A stretch of 64,000 bases of DNA from an uncultured Lachnospiraceae bacterium (GTDB taxonomy: Bacteria; Bacillota; Clostridia; Lachnospirales; Lachnospiraceae): positions 558,001 through 622,000 of the forward strand of contig CAKRJY010000001.1 in NCBI GenBank assembly GCA_934352055.1. Reading direction: 5' to 3'. The position numbers and the translations under genes were made by a program. Below, one piece after another: positions 17,157-25,883 of the stretch; position 1 is the first letter of the stretch, and each line of letters opens with the position of its first letter. The notes below the pieces were generated by a model. It had not been told where the DNA came from. It saw only the letters and a program-made list of their open reading frames with translations, and ran no database searches.

Positions 17157-17207
17157 AGCAAGGTAGATAGGCGAAGGACATTCGCTTTATTTAGCCTTGC
17201 TTTTTTT
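17157..17207 (+). terminator. leader terminator of the glp-like operon, likely GlpP target
   Basis: Outer stem AGCAAGG (17157-17163) / CCTTGCT (17195-17201), inner stem GCGAA (17171-17175) / TTCGC (17181-17185), and then a run of seven T. It lies between the operon's promoter and the first ATG (17232), so it should stop transcription unless antitermination occurs. GlpP, which relieves such leader terminators upon binding glycerol-3-phosphate in B. subtilis, is encoded at 22879-23445. The link is inferred. Confidence 0.65.
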
Positions 17208-17231
17208 ATGTAAAGAAAGGAGTCGTTACAT

Positions 17232-18665
17232 ATGTATGATGTAGCAATTGTTGGTGCTGGTGTAGTTGGCAGTGCCATCGCAAGAGAATTATCTAAGTAC
17301 AAAGTAAACGCTTGCGTCATTGAAAGAGACGAAGACGTTTGCAACGGAACATCAAAAGCCAATAGTGCGATTGTTCACGCTGGTTTTGATGCTACCCCAG
17401 GAACATTAAAGGCACAGTTAAATGTCAGAGGAAATGAGATGATGGATCAGTTATCAAAAGATCTTGACTTCCCATTCAAGAGAAATGGTTCCCTGGTTGT
17501 ATGTACAAAGGAACAGGATCCTGCACTCTTAGATGAATTATTAGAAAAAGGTAAGAAAAACGGTGTTCCGGATCTTCGCATCTTAGATCGTGACGAACTC
17601 ATTAAAATGGAGCCAAACCTCGCTGATGATGTAGTAAAAGCACTTTACGCTCCTACTGGTGCTATCGTTTGTCCATTCCACTTAACAATGGCATTTGCAG
17701 AAAACGCTGCTGATAACGGTGTTGAATTCTTCTTAAATACAGAAGTAACAGACATCAGCAAAGCAGATGATCATTACGTAATCAAAACGGACAAAGATAC
17801 CATCGAAGCAAAGGTTGTTGTAAACGCAGCCGGTGTTTACGCAGACAAGTTCAACAACATGGTAAGCGACAACAAGTTAGAAATCATCGCTCGTCGTGGA
17901 CAGTACATGCTTTTAGATAAAGATGCCGGAACTCATGTAAGTCATACTGTTTTCCAGCTGCCTAGCAAAATGGGTAAGGGTGTTCTTGTAACTCCTACCG
18001 TACATGGCAACCTTTTGGTTGGTCCTACTGCTGAAGATATCGACAACAAGGAAGGCGTTAACACAACAGAAGAAGGACTTGCATCCCTTGGTGCAACAAG
18101 TTCCCGGTCTGTTAAGAATCTTCCACTTCGTCAGGTTATCACATCTTTCGCAGGCCTTCGTGCTCACGAAGTTGGTGGTGACTTTGTAATCGGTGAAGCA
18201 AAAGACGCTGAAGGCTTCTTTAACGCAGCCGGTATCGAATCACCTGGTCTTTCATCAGCACCAGCCATCGGTGAAATGCTTGCAGCATTAGTTGCCGAGA
18301 AGTTAGGTTTAGAGAAAGATCCTTCCTTCAACGGTATCCGCAAGGGCATTTTAAATCCTGCTAACCTTTCTATCGAAGAAAGAAACGAATTAATCAAGAA
18401 AGAGCCTGCATATGGTAACATCATTTGCCGTTGCGAAATGATTACAGAAGGTGAAATCTTAGATGCGATTCATAGAACTTTAGGTGCCAGATCTTTAGAT
18501 GCTGTAAAACGTAGAACAAGAGCTGGTATGGGACGTTGCCAATCTGGCTTCTGCTCACCAAAAACAATGGAAATTCTGGAGCGTGAAGTTCCAATGAGCA
18601 TGTTTGATGTAACTAAGAACGGCAAAGATGCCAAAATCGTATACGGTTACAACAAGAAGATATAA
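17232..18665 (+). CDS. glpA: GlpA-like glycerol-3-phosphate dehydrogenase (FAD, BFD-type Fe-S domain)
   Basis: A 477-residue flavoprotein: N-terminal FAD-binding VAIVGAGVVGSAIARELSKY, a DAO-type oxidase core (about 1-370), then a BFD-like [2Fe-2S] domain with the Cys pattern CRC (about 396) and GRCQSGFC (about 434). This architecture is that of anaerobic glycerol-3-phosphate dehydrogenase subunit A, which oxidises G3P to dihydroxyacetone phosphate. E. coli GlpA is about 540 residues. It heads a three-gene operon with a GlpP-type leader, supporting G3P as substrate; a related 2-hydroxyacid oxidase is the alternative. SD AAAGGAG. Codon use looks like that of a highly expressed gene. Confidence 0.8.
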   Translation: MYDVAIVGAGVVGSAIARELSKYKVNACVIERDEDVCNGTSKANSAIVHAGFDATPGTLKAQLNVRGNEMMDQLSKDLDFPFKRNGSLVVCTKEQDPALLDELLEKGKKNGVPDLRILDRDELIKMEPNLADDVVKALYAPTGAIVCPFHLTMAFAENAADNGVEFFLNTEVTDISKADDHYVIKTDKDTIEAKVVVNAAGVYADKFNNMVSDNKLEIIARRGQYMLLDKDAGTHVSHTVFQLPSKMGKGVLVTPTVHGNLLVGPTAEDIDNKEGVNTTEEGLASLGATSSRSVKNLPLRQVITSFAGLRAHEVGGDFVIGEAKDAEGFFNAAGIESPGLSSAPAIGEMLAALVAEKLGLEKDPSFNGIRKGILNPANLSIEERNELIKKEPAYGNIICRCEMITEGEILDAIHRTLGARSLDAVKRRTRAGMGRCQSGFCSPKTMEILEREVPMSMFDVTKNGKDAKIVYGYNKKI

Positions 18666-18679
18666 GGAGGAGCACGAAA

Positions 18680-19939
18680 ATGAAATATGATTTAGTCATC
18701 GTTGGTGGTGGTCCTGCAGGTCTTGCTGCTGCTATCGCTGCAAAAGATAATGGAATTGATAGTATCTTAATTATTGAAAGAGATCGCGAATTAGGCGGTA
18801 TCTTAAACCAGTGTATTCACAATGGTTTCGGTCTTCATACATTTAAGGAAGAGCTTACCGGTCCTGAATATGCATCACGTTTCATCGCACAGGTTGAGGA
18901 ACGTGGCATTGAATATAAATTAAACACCATGGTTATGGATATTTCCAATGACAAGGTTGTTACAGCTATGAACTCTACAGACGGCATGTTCACAATCGAA
19001 GCTAAGGCTGTTGTTCTTGCTATGGGATGCCGTGAACGTTCTCGTGGAGCATTAAACATTCCTGGATATCGTCCAGCAGGTATCTTCTCTGCAGGAACAG
19101 CCCAGAGACTTGTAAACATCGAGGGTTACATGCCAGGTCGTCGTGTTGTAATCTTAGGTTCCGGTGATATCGGATTGATCATGGCACGTCGTATGACATT
19201 AGAGGGAGCTAAGGTTCTTGCTGTTGCAGAATTGATGCCATACTCTGGTGGATTAAAGAGAAATATTGTACAGTGCTTGAATGACTTTGATATTCCACTT
19301 TACCTCTCTCACACTGTTGTAGACATTCAGGGTAAAGAAAGAGTAGAAGGTATTACCATCGCTGAAGTTGGTCCAGATCGTAAGCCAATCCCTGGTACAG
19401 AAATCCACTATGATTGCGATACTTTACTTCTCTCTTGTGGTCTTTTACCAGAAAACGAGCTTTCTAAGACAGCTGGTGTCACTTTAAGTCCTATCACATC
19501 CGGTCCTGTTGTTAATGACAGCTTAGAGACAAACATCCCTGGTGTATTCGCTTGTGGTAACGTACTTCACGTACATGACCTTGTAGATTTCGTTTCACAG
19601 GAAGCTACAAACGCAGGTAAAAACGCTGCGAAATACATCAAAGATGGTGAAATTACATCTGCTAAGCAGATTGAAATTCTTCCAGTTGACGGTGTTCGTT
19701 ACACTGTTCCGAAATATATTCGTCCTGAAGTTATGGATGACACTTTAACGGTTCGTTTCCGTGTTGGCCAGGTATACAAGGGATGTGCTATTGCTACATA
19801 CTTCGGCGATGAGCTGATTTCTAAGAGAAAACGTCCAGTTATGGCACCGGGTGAAATGGAACAGGTTGTTCTGAAGAAGTCTCAGTTAGCTGAGTATCCG
19901 GACATTGAAAATATTACAATCAAAATTGAGGAGGCATAA
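18680..19939 (+). CDS. FAD/NAD(P)-dependent oxidoreductase partner of the GlpA-like protein
   Basis: 419 residues of the pyridine-nucleotide-disulfide oxidoreductase superfamily: FAD motif VIVGGGPAGLAAAIAA at the N-terminus, NQCIHNGFGLHTFKEEL, a second dinucleotide motif VILGSGDIGLIMARR near residue 155, and an FAD-closing VFACGNVLHVHDLVD. No redox-active CxxC is seen. It begins 15 nt after the first gene and probably passes electrons from the GlpA-like subunit to NAD(P) or another acceptor. It has the same length as E. coli GlpB, but the sequence type differs, so I do not give that name. Confidence 0.85.
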   Translation: MKYDLVIVGGGPAGLAAAIAAKDNGIDSILIIERDRELGGILNQCIHNGFGLHTFKEELTGPEYASRFIAQVEERGIEYKLNTMVMDISNDKVVTAMNSTDGMFTIEAKAVVLAMGCRERSRGALNIPGYRPAGIFSAGTAQRLVNIEGYMPGRRVVILGSGDIGLIMARRMTLEGAKVLAVAELMPYSGGLKRNIVQCLNDFDIPLYLSHTVVDIQGKERVEGITIAEVGPDRKPIPGTEIHYDCDTLLLSCGLLPENELSKTAGVTLSPITSGPVVNDSLETNIPGVFACGNVLHVHDLVDFVSQEATNAGKNAAKYIKDGEITSAKQIEILPVDGVRYTVPKYIRPEVMDDTLTVRFRVGQVYKGCAIATYFGDELISKRKRPVMAPGEMEQVVLKKSQLAEYPDIENITIKIEEA

Positions 19940-19941
19940 GG

Positions 19942-20307
19942 ATGGAAACAAGAGAATTAATTTGTATCGGCTGTCCTATGGGATGCAGCCTTAAAGTAAC
20001 ATTAGAAAATGGCGAGGTTACCGAAGTTACCGGAAACACTTGTCCAAATGGCGAAAAATACGCAAAGAAGGAATGCACGAATCCTACAAGAATCGTTACC
20101 TCTTCTGTTCGTGTAAAAGGCGGAAAAATCAACATGGTTTCCTGCAAGACAAGAGAAGATATTCCAAAGGGAATGATCTTCGATATCTGCAAAGCCTTGG
20201 AAAATGTTGTTGTTACTGCACCAGTCGCTATCGGCGACGTTCTTCTCGCTGACGTTTGTGGAACAGGCGTTGACGTTGTAGCTACAAAAGAAGTTGACAT
20301 GAAATAA
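19942..20307 (+). CDS. DUF1667 cysteine-rich protein of the glp-like operon
   Basis: 121 residues, starting 2 nt after the previous stop. Two Cys clusters, CIGCPMGC near the N-terminus and CPNGEKYAKKEC at about residues 34-45, look like a metal or Fe-S site; the rest is the DUF1667 core (RIVTSSVRVKGG...). DUF1667 genes recur beside this pair of flavoproteins, so a third subunit for electron transfer or assembly is likely, but its role has not been shown. It takes the operon position of E. coli glpC without the membrane-anchor features of GlpC. Confidence 0.85.
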   Translation: METRELICIGCPMGCSLKVTLENGEVTEVTGNTCPNGEKYAKKECTNPTRIVTSSVRVKGGKINMVSCKTREDIPKGMIFDICKALENVVVTAPVAIGDVLLADVCGTGVDVVATKEVDMK

Positions 20308-20361
20308 TAGTCTTTTTTGGGAAGCGTGGAGTTTTATATAAGGGGTTTAATAAGGGTATAA

Positions 20362-20395
20362 AAAAGAGGCCGTTGGGGAACGGCTTCTTTTTTTG
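20362..20395 (+). terminator. intrinsic terminator of the glp-like operon
   Basis: Stem AAAGAGGCCGTT / AACGGCTTCTTT (20363-20390, one G-U pair) with a GGGG loop, followed by a T run. It lies 56 nt after the DUF1667 stop codon and separates the operon from the MATE gene. Confidence 0.9.
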
Positions 20396-20512
20396 TGCCA
20401 TTTTCATCCAAATAATCTACAACTCATACAAAGAAATTCAGTGCAAAACCCACCTCCTGTGCTATAATAAATTTTATGCGTTTTAAGTATCTATAAAAGA
20501 AAGGAACAAACC

Positions 20513-21880
20513 ATGAATCAGGATAAAGAATTCTTAGGTACCGAACCGATCGGTAAACTGTTATTTCAACTAGCGATTCCAACGGTCATCGCACAGCTTG
20601 TCAACATGCTCTACAACATCGTAGACCGTATTTATATTGGACATATTCCGGAAGTCGGCAGTCTCGCCCTTACCGGCGTTGGCGTCTGTATGCCAATCAT
20701 TATGCTTGTCTCCGCTTTTGCCTGCCTCGTCAGCTCAGGCGGTGCTCCACGTGCATCGATTGCCATGGGTAAAGGAGACCATGCTTCTGCCGAAAAAATC
20801 CTTGCCGGCTGCTTCAGTCTGCAAATTATCGTTTCTGTCATTTTAACCTTTGTGATTCTTGTATTCAATCGCGATCTGCTCTTACTGTTTGGTGCAAGCG
20901 AAAATACCATTTCCTATGCAACATCCTATATGAGCCTCTATGCGTTTGGAACCATATTTGTACAGATGACACTCGGCCTCAATGCTTTTATCACAGCACA
21001 GGGCTTTGCCAAAGATGGTATGAAAACCGTTTTGATCGGTGCTGTCATTAATATTATCCTGGATCCTATTTTTATCTTTGGTCTTCACATGGGTGTAAGA
21101 GGTGCAGCGCTTGCTACCATCATTTCGCAGGGTTGTTCCTGCCTGTGGTGCCTCCACTTCTTACTTAGTAAGAAAACCTTTTTGCGCATCCGCAAGGAAA
21201 ATCTACTCGCCGGGCTTTCCCTCATGCCACCATGTGTTGCACTTGGACTTTCTGCATTTATTATGCAGTCAACCGAAAGTATCATCTCTATGTGCTTCAA
21301 CTCTTCTCTGTTAAAATACGGCGGAGATATTGCCGTTGGCGCCATGACGATTTTAACCAGCGTTATGCAATTTGCTATGTTACCTCTGCAAGGTGTCGCA
21401 CAGGGAGCACAGCCAATTACCAGTTATAACTTCGGTGCAAAAAATAGCGACCGTGTAAAGAAAAGTTTCCAGTTGCTTTTGCTGACAAGTCTTGCCTACT
21501 CTGTACTTCTCTGGATTTGTGTTGAAGCTTTTCCACAGGCTTTCGCCGGTATGTTTACAAACGATGCGACGCTTCTAGCCTTTTCCGCAAATGCGCTTCG
21601 TATCTATTGCGGCGCACTCTTCATGATGGGAATCCAGATTGCATGTCAGATGACATTTGTTTCTACCGGAAATGCGCTCTGTTCTATCATCGTTGCCATT
21701 ATGCGTAAATTTGTGCTGCTTGTACCGCTCATTTATATCCTGCCACACTTTATGGCAGATAAGACCATCGCTGTCTATACAGCAGAACCAATTGCTGACT
21801 TTATCGCGGTCACCTTTACCGCCATCCTTTTTGGCATTCAATTTAATAAAGCCTTGAAGAAGCTGCATGCATCATCATGA
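20513..21880 (+). CDS. MATE family efflux transporter
   Basis: 455 residues with about 12 hydrophobic segments and the MATE N-terminal signature (LLFQLAIPTVIAQLVNMLYNIVDRIYIGHIPEVG) plus its internal repeat after residue 235. These proteins export cationic compounds and drugs with Na+ or H+ antiport. The LPLQGVAQGAQPITSYNFGA segment is typical of the DinF/MepA-like branch. The SD AGAAAGGA precedes the ATG. The next gene overlaps the stop codon by ATGA, so they are translationally coupled; substrate unknown. Confidence 0.92.
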   Translation: MNQDKEFLGTEPIGKLLFQLAIPTVIAQLVNMLYNIVDRIYIGHIPEVGSLALTGVGVCMPIIMLVSAFACLVSSGGAPRASIAMGKGDHASAEKILAGCFSLQIIVSVILTFVILVFNRDLLLLFGASENTISYATSYMSLYAFGTIFVQMTLGLNAFITAQGFAKDGMKTVLIGAVINIILDPIFIFGLHMGVRGAALATIISQGCSCLWCLHFLLSKKTFLRIRKENLLAGLSLMPPCVALGLSAFIMQSTESIISMCFNSSLLKYGGDIAVGAMTILTSVMQFAMLPLQGVAQGAQPITSYNFGAKNSDRVKKSFQLLLLTSLAYSVLLWICVEAFPQAFAGMFTNDATLLAFSANALRIYCGALFMMGIQIACQMTFVSTGNALCSIIVAIMRKFVLLVPLIYILPHFMADKTIAVYTAEPIADFIAVTFTAILFGIQFNKALKKLHASS

Positions 21881-22791
21881 AAAGAACCATTGATTATACC
21901 ATTGAAGAAAAAGATAATGGCATACGCATCGAACAGTTTTTAAGACGTCAGGGATTTTCCGGACAAAATCTGACCCTGATCAAGCGCATGCCGGAAAACA
22001 CCCTGCGAAACGGTGCCTTTGTTTATATGCGAGACACCGTGCATACAGGGGATCATCTGCGCATCCAGATTAACGAGGAGAACTCCTCCGAAAAGATTCC
22101 ACCGGTAGAACTGCCTCTTGCTATTGTTTATGAGGACGAAGATATCATCGTCGTAAATAAACCCGCCGGTATGCCCATTCATCCTTCAATGGCCAATTAC
22201 GAGAATTCTCTGGCAAATGCTTTGGCTTATTATTATGAAAAACAGGGGAAATCTTTCATTTTCCGCTGTACCAACCGTTTGGATCGTGACACGTCCGGTC
22301 TTACCATTATCGCCAAGCATCTGGTCGCATCCAGCATTTTATCGGATGCTGTAGCGAAAAAAGAAGTAAAGCGCGAATATCTTGCCATCTGTAGTGGCCA
22401 CCCGACACCTGCCGAGGGTACCATTGATGCGCCACTTGCAAGAGTAGAAGGAACAATACTTGCAAGAACAGTAGATTTTGAAAAAGGTGACCGCGCCATC
22501 ACACACTACCGTGTTGTTATGCCTTTATTGGATCATGCTGTTGTTGCGCTGCAATTAGAGACCGGCCGCACGCATCAGATTCGCGTCCATATGAAGCATA
22601 TCGGTTATCCGCTGATTGGTGACTATCTTTATCACCCTGACATGCGCTACATGAAGCGCCAGGCACTGCATTCCTATCGCATGCAGTTTGTGCATCCCAT
22701 CACAAAAGAGCTCATGACCTTTACGGCTCCTTTGCCGGATGACATGCAACAGACCCTTGCAGCACTTTCTATAGAGGATGTCGTACAATAA
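21877..22791 (+). CDS. RluA-family RNA pseudouridine synthase
   Basis: 304 residues. An S4-like region (about 12-75) precedes the catalytic domain with YEDEDIIVVNKPAGMPIHPS, the catalytic Asp in NRLDRDTSGL, and LETGRTHQIRVHMKHIGYPLIGD. It converts uridines in rRNA or tRNA; whether it is RluC- or RluD-like cannot be decided here. It is joined to the MATE gene by a four-base overlap and ends at a strong bidirectional hairpin. Confidence 0.92.
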   Translation: MKRTIDYTIEEKDNGIRIEQFLRRQGFSGQNLTLIKRMPENTLRNGAFVYMRDTVHTGDHLRIQINEENSSEKIPPVELPLAIVYEDEDIIVVNKPAGMPIHPSMANYENSLANALAYYYEKQGKSFIFRCTNRLDRDTSGLTIIAKHLVASSILSDAVAKKEVKREYLAICSGHPTPAEGTIDAPLARVEGTILARTVDFEKGDRAITHYRVVMPLLDHAVVALQLETGRTHQIRVHMKHIGYPLIGDYLYHPDMRYMKRQALHSYRMQFVHPITKELMTFTAPLPDDMQQTLAALSIEDVVQ

Positions 22792-22816
22792 AACAAACCA
22801 GTCTTTTTTAACAACA

Positions 22817-22872
22817 AAACCCCATAGGCTCCGGTACTATCAATGTACCCAAAAGCCTATGGGGTTTATTTT
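22817..22872. terminator. bidirectional terminator between the RluA gene and glpP
   Basis: Perfect 14-bp stem AAACCCCATAGGCT (22817-22830) / AGCCTATGGGGTTT (22854-22867), 23-nt loop, with T-rich sequence on both exits. It lies between convergent genes ending at 22791 and 22879. Confidence 0.9.
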
Positions 22873-22878
22873 ATGATT

Positions 22879-23445
22879 TTATAGGAACCAGACATCCTGA
22901 TTCGTTGTTGAAATCGCCGTTGCTCCCGCATCTAAAAGTGCATAGACATCTTCTTTTTCACTAATCAAACCGCTGGAAATCAGTGGTTGATGGTTCATTT
23001 TATGAATACGTCTGACGACACTTGGCATCGGTCCCGGTAACACCTCAATCACGTCTGGTTTTGTATTCTTTAGCTGGCGCTCAATGCTGTTATACGCCAT
23101 AGAATCGATGAAGAAGAAACGCATAATGGTATCAAGCGATAACTCTCTTGCTCTCGCTATAATCGGAGCCTTGGTAGATATCACACCATCCGCTTTTGTA
23201 AACTTGGCAATGTAATCTACAGAAACTTCTTTGGAACTCAATCCCTGTATCAGATCCATATGTACAAATGCCAGTTTCCCGGATGACTTTACTTTGTCCA
23301 CAATTTCCGGAATCGTAATCACATCACCATATAATATAAAAATAATACGGCTGTCACACTCCAGACATCGATGCAATCCATCGTCATCTTTAATCGCGGC
23401 AATAATCGGAGAATCTTCCAATGCCTCTTTAAACTCTCTTCTCAT
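22879..23445 (-). CDS. glpP: glycerol-3-phosphate-responsive antiterminator
   Basis: 188 residues matching GlpP from start to end: N-terminal REFKEALEDSPIIAAIKDDDGL, FVHMDLIQGLSSKEVSVDYI, GVISTKAPIIARARELSL, and C-terminal PLISSGLISEKEDVYALLDAGATAISTT. GlpP has a TIM-barrel-like fold, binds glycerol-3-phosphate and lets RNA polymerase read through leader terminators of glp genes. The leader hairpin before the GlpA-like operon 6 kb away is the obvious local target. It follows the antiporter gene after 18 nt and probably shares its transcript; its own SD is weak. Confidence 0.92.
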   Translation of the reverse strand: MRREFKEALEDSPIIAAIKDDDGLHRCLECDSRIIFILYGDVITIPEIVDKVKSSGKLAFVHMDLIQGLSSKEVSVDYIAKFTKADGVISTKAPIIARARELSLDTIMRFFFIDSMAYNSIERQLKNTKPDVIEVLPGPMPSVVRRIHKMNHQPLISSGLISEKEDVYALLDAGATAISTTNQDVWFL

Positions 23446-23463
23446 AACTCGTAATCACTTTCT

Positions 23464-24666
23464 TTATTTACTGGCCGCCACTGCCTCTGCTGGTTTTTCA
23501 CCCTTGAATACTACCTTTAACAGGATTGGTGTAATCAGTGTCGTAATGATAACCACCAAAATGATTGGTGCAAACAGATCTTCGCTGATCAATCCTACCT
23601 GACGTCCTTTTTCTGCAACGATCAAAGCAACCTCACCACGGGAAATCATACCAACACCAGTCTGCAATGATTCTTTCCAGGTAAACTTGCAAATCTTAGC
23701 ACCAAGTCCGCATCCAATCATCTTTGTAATGATTGCAATGACTGTCAAAATAACGGCGAACAACCAGATTTTTAAGGTCATGCCACCCATCGTTACTTTT
23801 AAACCTACGCTGGCAAAGAAGATACAAGAGAAAAATACGGTCGATACGTCATGGATTTTAATATCTACGTAATCACGTATCTTTGAGCGGCAGAGCATAA
23901 CACCTGCAAAGTATGCACCTGTAATATCTGCAATACCGAAACCAACCTCGGAAACATAAGCTAAAATAAAGCAGAATGCAATTGCAAAAATAGCTACACG
24001 TCTCTTATGATCGTTCTTGCTGAACGCAAATTCCAAATGTGTTGTAGCCAAAAACAGCACTAAAATCAGTACAAAGTACAAAACAATTTTGATGAGAACA
24101 GCAGCCGGTTTTACTGAAGTATCCTTCATGCTGGATACGACTGCAAGTACGATCATACCCAGAATATCATCAATAATGGCAGCTCCTAAGATTGTCATTC
24201 CGACCTTTCCGGATAACTTACCCATTTCACGCAGTGTCTCAACCGTAATACTAACGGATGTCGCCGTCAAAACAACACCGACAAACAAACTCTGCAGCAT
24301 TTGGTCATAGTTGCTTAAATCCTCACCAAAATACAAAGCGTAGCCGATCATACCACCAATCAGAGGTACAATAACACCAATCAGTGCGGTGACAAAAGAT
24401 GCACCAAGGTTTGCCTTCAGTTCCTTTAAGTCTGTATCCAGACCGGCAGAGAACATAAGGAAGATAACACCCATCTCAGCTACATAGCCCAACAGTGTTC
24501 CTGTATCTCCCTGCATAGACATCAAATTCAATGCGGACGGTCCTAAAATGACACCTGCCAGCAATGCGCCTACTACTTCCGGCAGATTCACTGCCTTACA
24601 AAGCAGTCCCAATACCTTTGTTGAAATTAAGATTAAAGCAATCCAAAGCAAAAACTCATAATTCAT
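23464..24666 (-). CDS. cation:proton antiporter (CPA2/KefB-like)
   Basis: About 400 residues, around 12 membrane segments with no C-terminal TrkA domain. The LPEVVGALLAGVILGPSALNLM and DDILGMIVLAV segments (the latter with the acidic pair used in ion exchange) are typical of the Na+/H+ exchanger domain of monovalent cation:proton antiporter-2 proteins. The ATG at 24666 follows AAGGGTGAG. It precedes glpP by 18 nt in the same direction, an unusual pairing. Confidence 0.9.
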   Translation of the reverse strand: MNYEFLLWIALILISTKVLGLLCKAVNLPEVVGALLAGVILGPSALNLMSMQGDTGTLLGYVAEMGVIFLMFSAGLDTDLKELKANLGASFVTALIGVIVPLIGGMIGYALYFGEDLSNYDQMLQSLFVGVVLTATSVSITVETLREMGKLSGKVGMTILGAAIIDDILGMIVLAVVSSMKDTSVKPAAVLIKIVLYFVLILVLFLATTHLEFAFSKNDHKRRVAIFAIAFCFILAYVSEVGFGIADITGAYFAGVMLCRSKIRDYVDIKIHDVSTVFFSCIFFASVGLKVTMGGMTLKIWLFAVILTVIAIITKMIGCGLGAKICKFTWKESLQTGVGMISRGEVALIVAEKGRQVGLISEDLFAPIILVVIITTLITPILLKVVFKGEKPAEAVAASK

Positions 24667-24816
24667 AATTCTCACCCTTACTTTCTTTATATTTTAAAAA
24701 CACAATGTTTTTCTTTGAACCGCACCTATTTTACTCCTATCAAATGCCTATTGCAAGCTTTTATGGGTTTTTCCACACCTTGATGAATTCGCCTCTTATT
24801 CCCATATTTTTACTAC

Positions 24817-25590
24817 CTAGTAGTTCAACAGTTTCTCAAATAAAACTTCTCGTTCCTTAGTCAGATCACTATTATGAAATTCGATGTTCCCTTTTTGGCC
24901 TGTTGCATCCCGCAGCAAGCCATCTGCTGCAAGCCGTCTGCGCATTTCCCGTGCTGTTCCGGCACCGCCGTCAAAGATTTCCACCTGATCACCGACAATC
25001 TGTTCAATCACCTTGCGCACAAACGGATAATGTGTACAACCCAAAACGACCGCATCAAGATTTTCCTGATATGGTTCTAACAAGTCGCGCAAAAATCCAT
25101 ACAATTCCGGGCTATTAATATTCCCCGCTTCCACAAAATCCATCAATCCCGGGCAAGCCAGTGGCATAACATTCGCATCGCCACCAAACTGTTCAATCAA
25201 ATGATGCAGCTTTTCTTCCCGTATCGTAATCGGCGTTGCCATCACAAGTATATTTCCCTGTGGAAACTTTTCAGCGGCAGGCTTTACCGCCGGTTCAATT
25301 CCTACAAGAGGCAACTTTGGATACATCTGACGCAAGATACGCACAGCCGCACTCGTTGCTGTGTTGCATGCAATCACAACGCCTTTGGCTCCCATCTTCA
25401 TAAAATCCTCTGTATGTGCAATGGTAAGTTCGCGCACTACTTCCGTACTCTTTGTTCCATATGGTGCGTTTTTGGAATCACCAAAATAATAAAAATCTTC
25501 TTCCGGCATCATTTTAATCAGTTCACGTAAAACACTGACTCCGCCCATGCCAGAGTCAAAAACTGCGATTGGCGCCTCTCTTTTTTCCAT
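24817..25590 (-). CDS. murI: glutamate racemase
   Basis: Makes D-Glu for peptidoglycan. 257 residues with both catalytic cysteines: the first in VIACNTATSAAVR and the second in VVLGCTHYPFVR, plus the N-terminal IAVFDSGMGGVSVLREL. The start at 25590 is preferred because AGAGG lies 6 nt upstream; the in-frame ATG at 25596 abuts it. The gene follows the tRNA-Phe/Gly terminator. Confidence 0.95.
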   Translation of the reverse strand: MEKREAPIAVFDSGMGGVSVLRELIKMMPEEDFYYFGDSKNAPYGTKSTEVVRELTIAHTEDFMKMGAKGVVIACNTATSAAVRILRQMYPKLPLVGIEPAVKPAAEKFPQGNILVMATPITIREEKLHHLIEQFGGDANVMPLACPGLMDFVEAGNINSPELYGFLRDLLEPYQENLDAVVLGCTHYPFVRKVIEQIVGDQVEIFDGGAGTAREMRRRLAADGLLRDATGQKGNIEFHNSDLTKEREVLFEKLLNY

Positions 25591-25639
25591 ATCCATCCTC
25601 TTTTCACTTCTATAATAAAAATACAGTCGTTACCATAAC

Positions 25640-25672
25640 AAAAAAACCTTGATTCAAATCGAATCAAGGCTT
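25640..25672 (-). terminator. intrinsic terminator of the tRNA-Phe/Gly operon
   Basis: Stem CCTTGATTC (25647-25655) / GAATCAAGG (25661-25669), 5-nt loop, T run on the minus strand followed by GTTATGGTAAC, the same exit sequence as the veg terminator. Confidence 0.9.
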
Positions 25673-25679
25673 TTAACAG

Positions 25680-25750
25680 AGCGGGTGATGGGAATCGAAC
25701 CCACGTATTCAGCTTGGAAGGCTGATGTTCTACCATTGAACTACACCCGC
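25680..25750 (-). tRNA. tRNA-Gly (anticodon TCC)
   Basis: The 71-nt minus-strand sequence starts GCGGGTGTAG and ends ...CACCCGC plus discriminator T, as usual for bacterial tRNA-Gly. The anticodon loop is CTTCCAA and the T arm contains GGTTCGATTCC. The 3' CCA is not encoded. It is co-transcribed with tRNA-Phe 3 nt upstream. Confidence 0.96.
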
Positions 25751-25753
25751 ATA

Positions 25754-25826
<73 letters not shown>

Positions 25827-25850
25827 CCGCTGTTTTGCAACAACAAGATA

Positions 25851-25879
25851 ATCTTATCGAAAAAGCCCCTGCCTGTCAA
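25851..25879 (-). promoter_or_regulatory. sigma-A promoter of the tRNA-Phe/Gly operon
   Basis: Minus-strand -35 TTGACA (25874-25879), 17-nt spacer, -10 TAAGAT (25851-25856), 25 nt before the tRNA-Phe 5' end. Confidence 0.85.
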
Positions 25880-25883
25880 GAAC

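Noticed and set aside
24696..24712. AAAAACA/TGTTTTT hairpin between murI and the antiporter gene as terminator
   Set aside because: The stem is nearly all A/T and short, and the spacing to the next gene is equally consistent with random AT-rich sequence.
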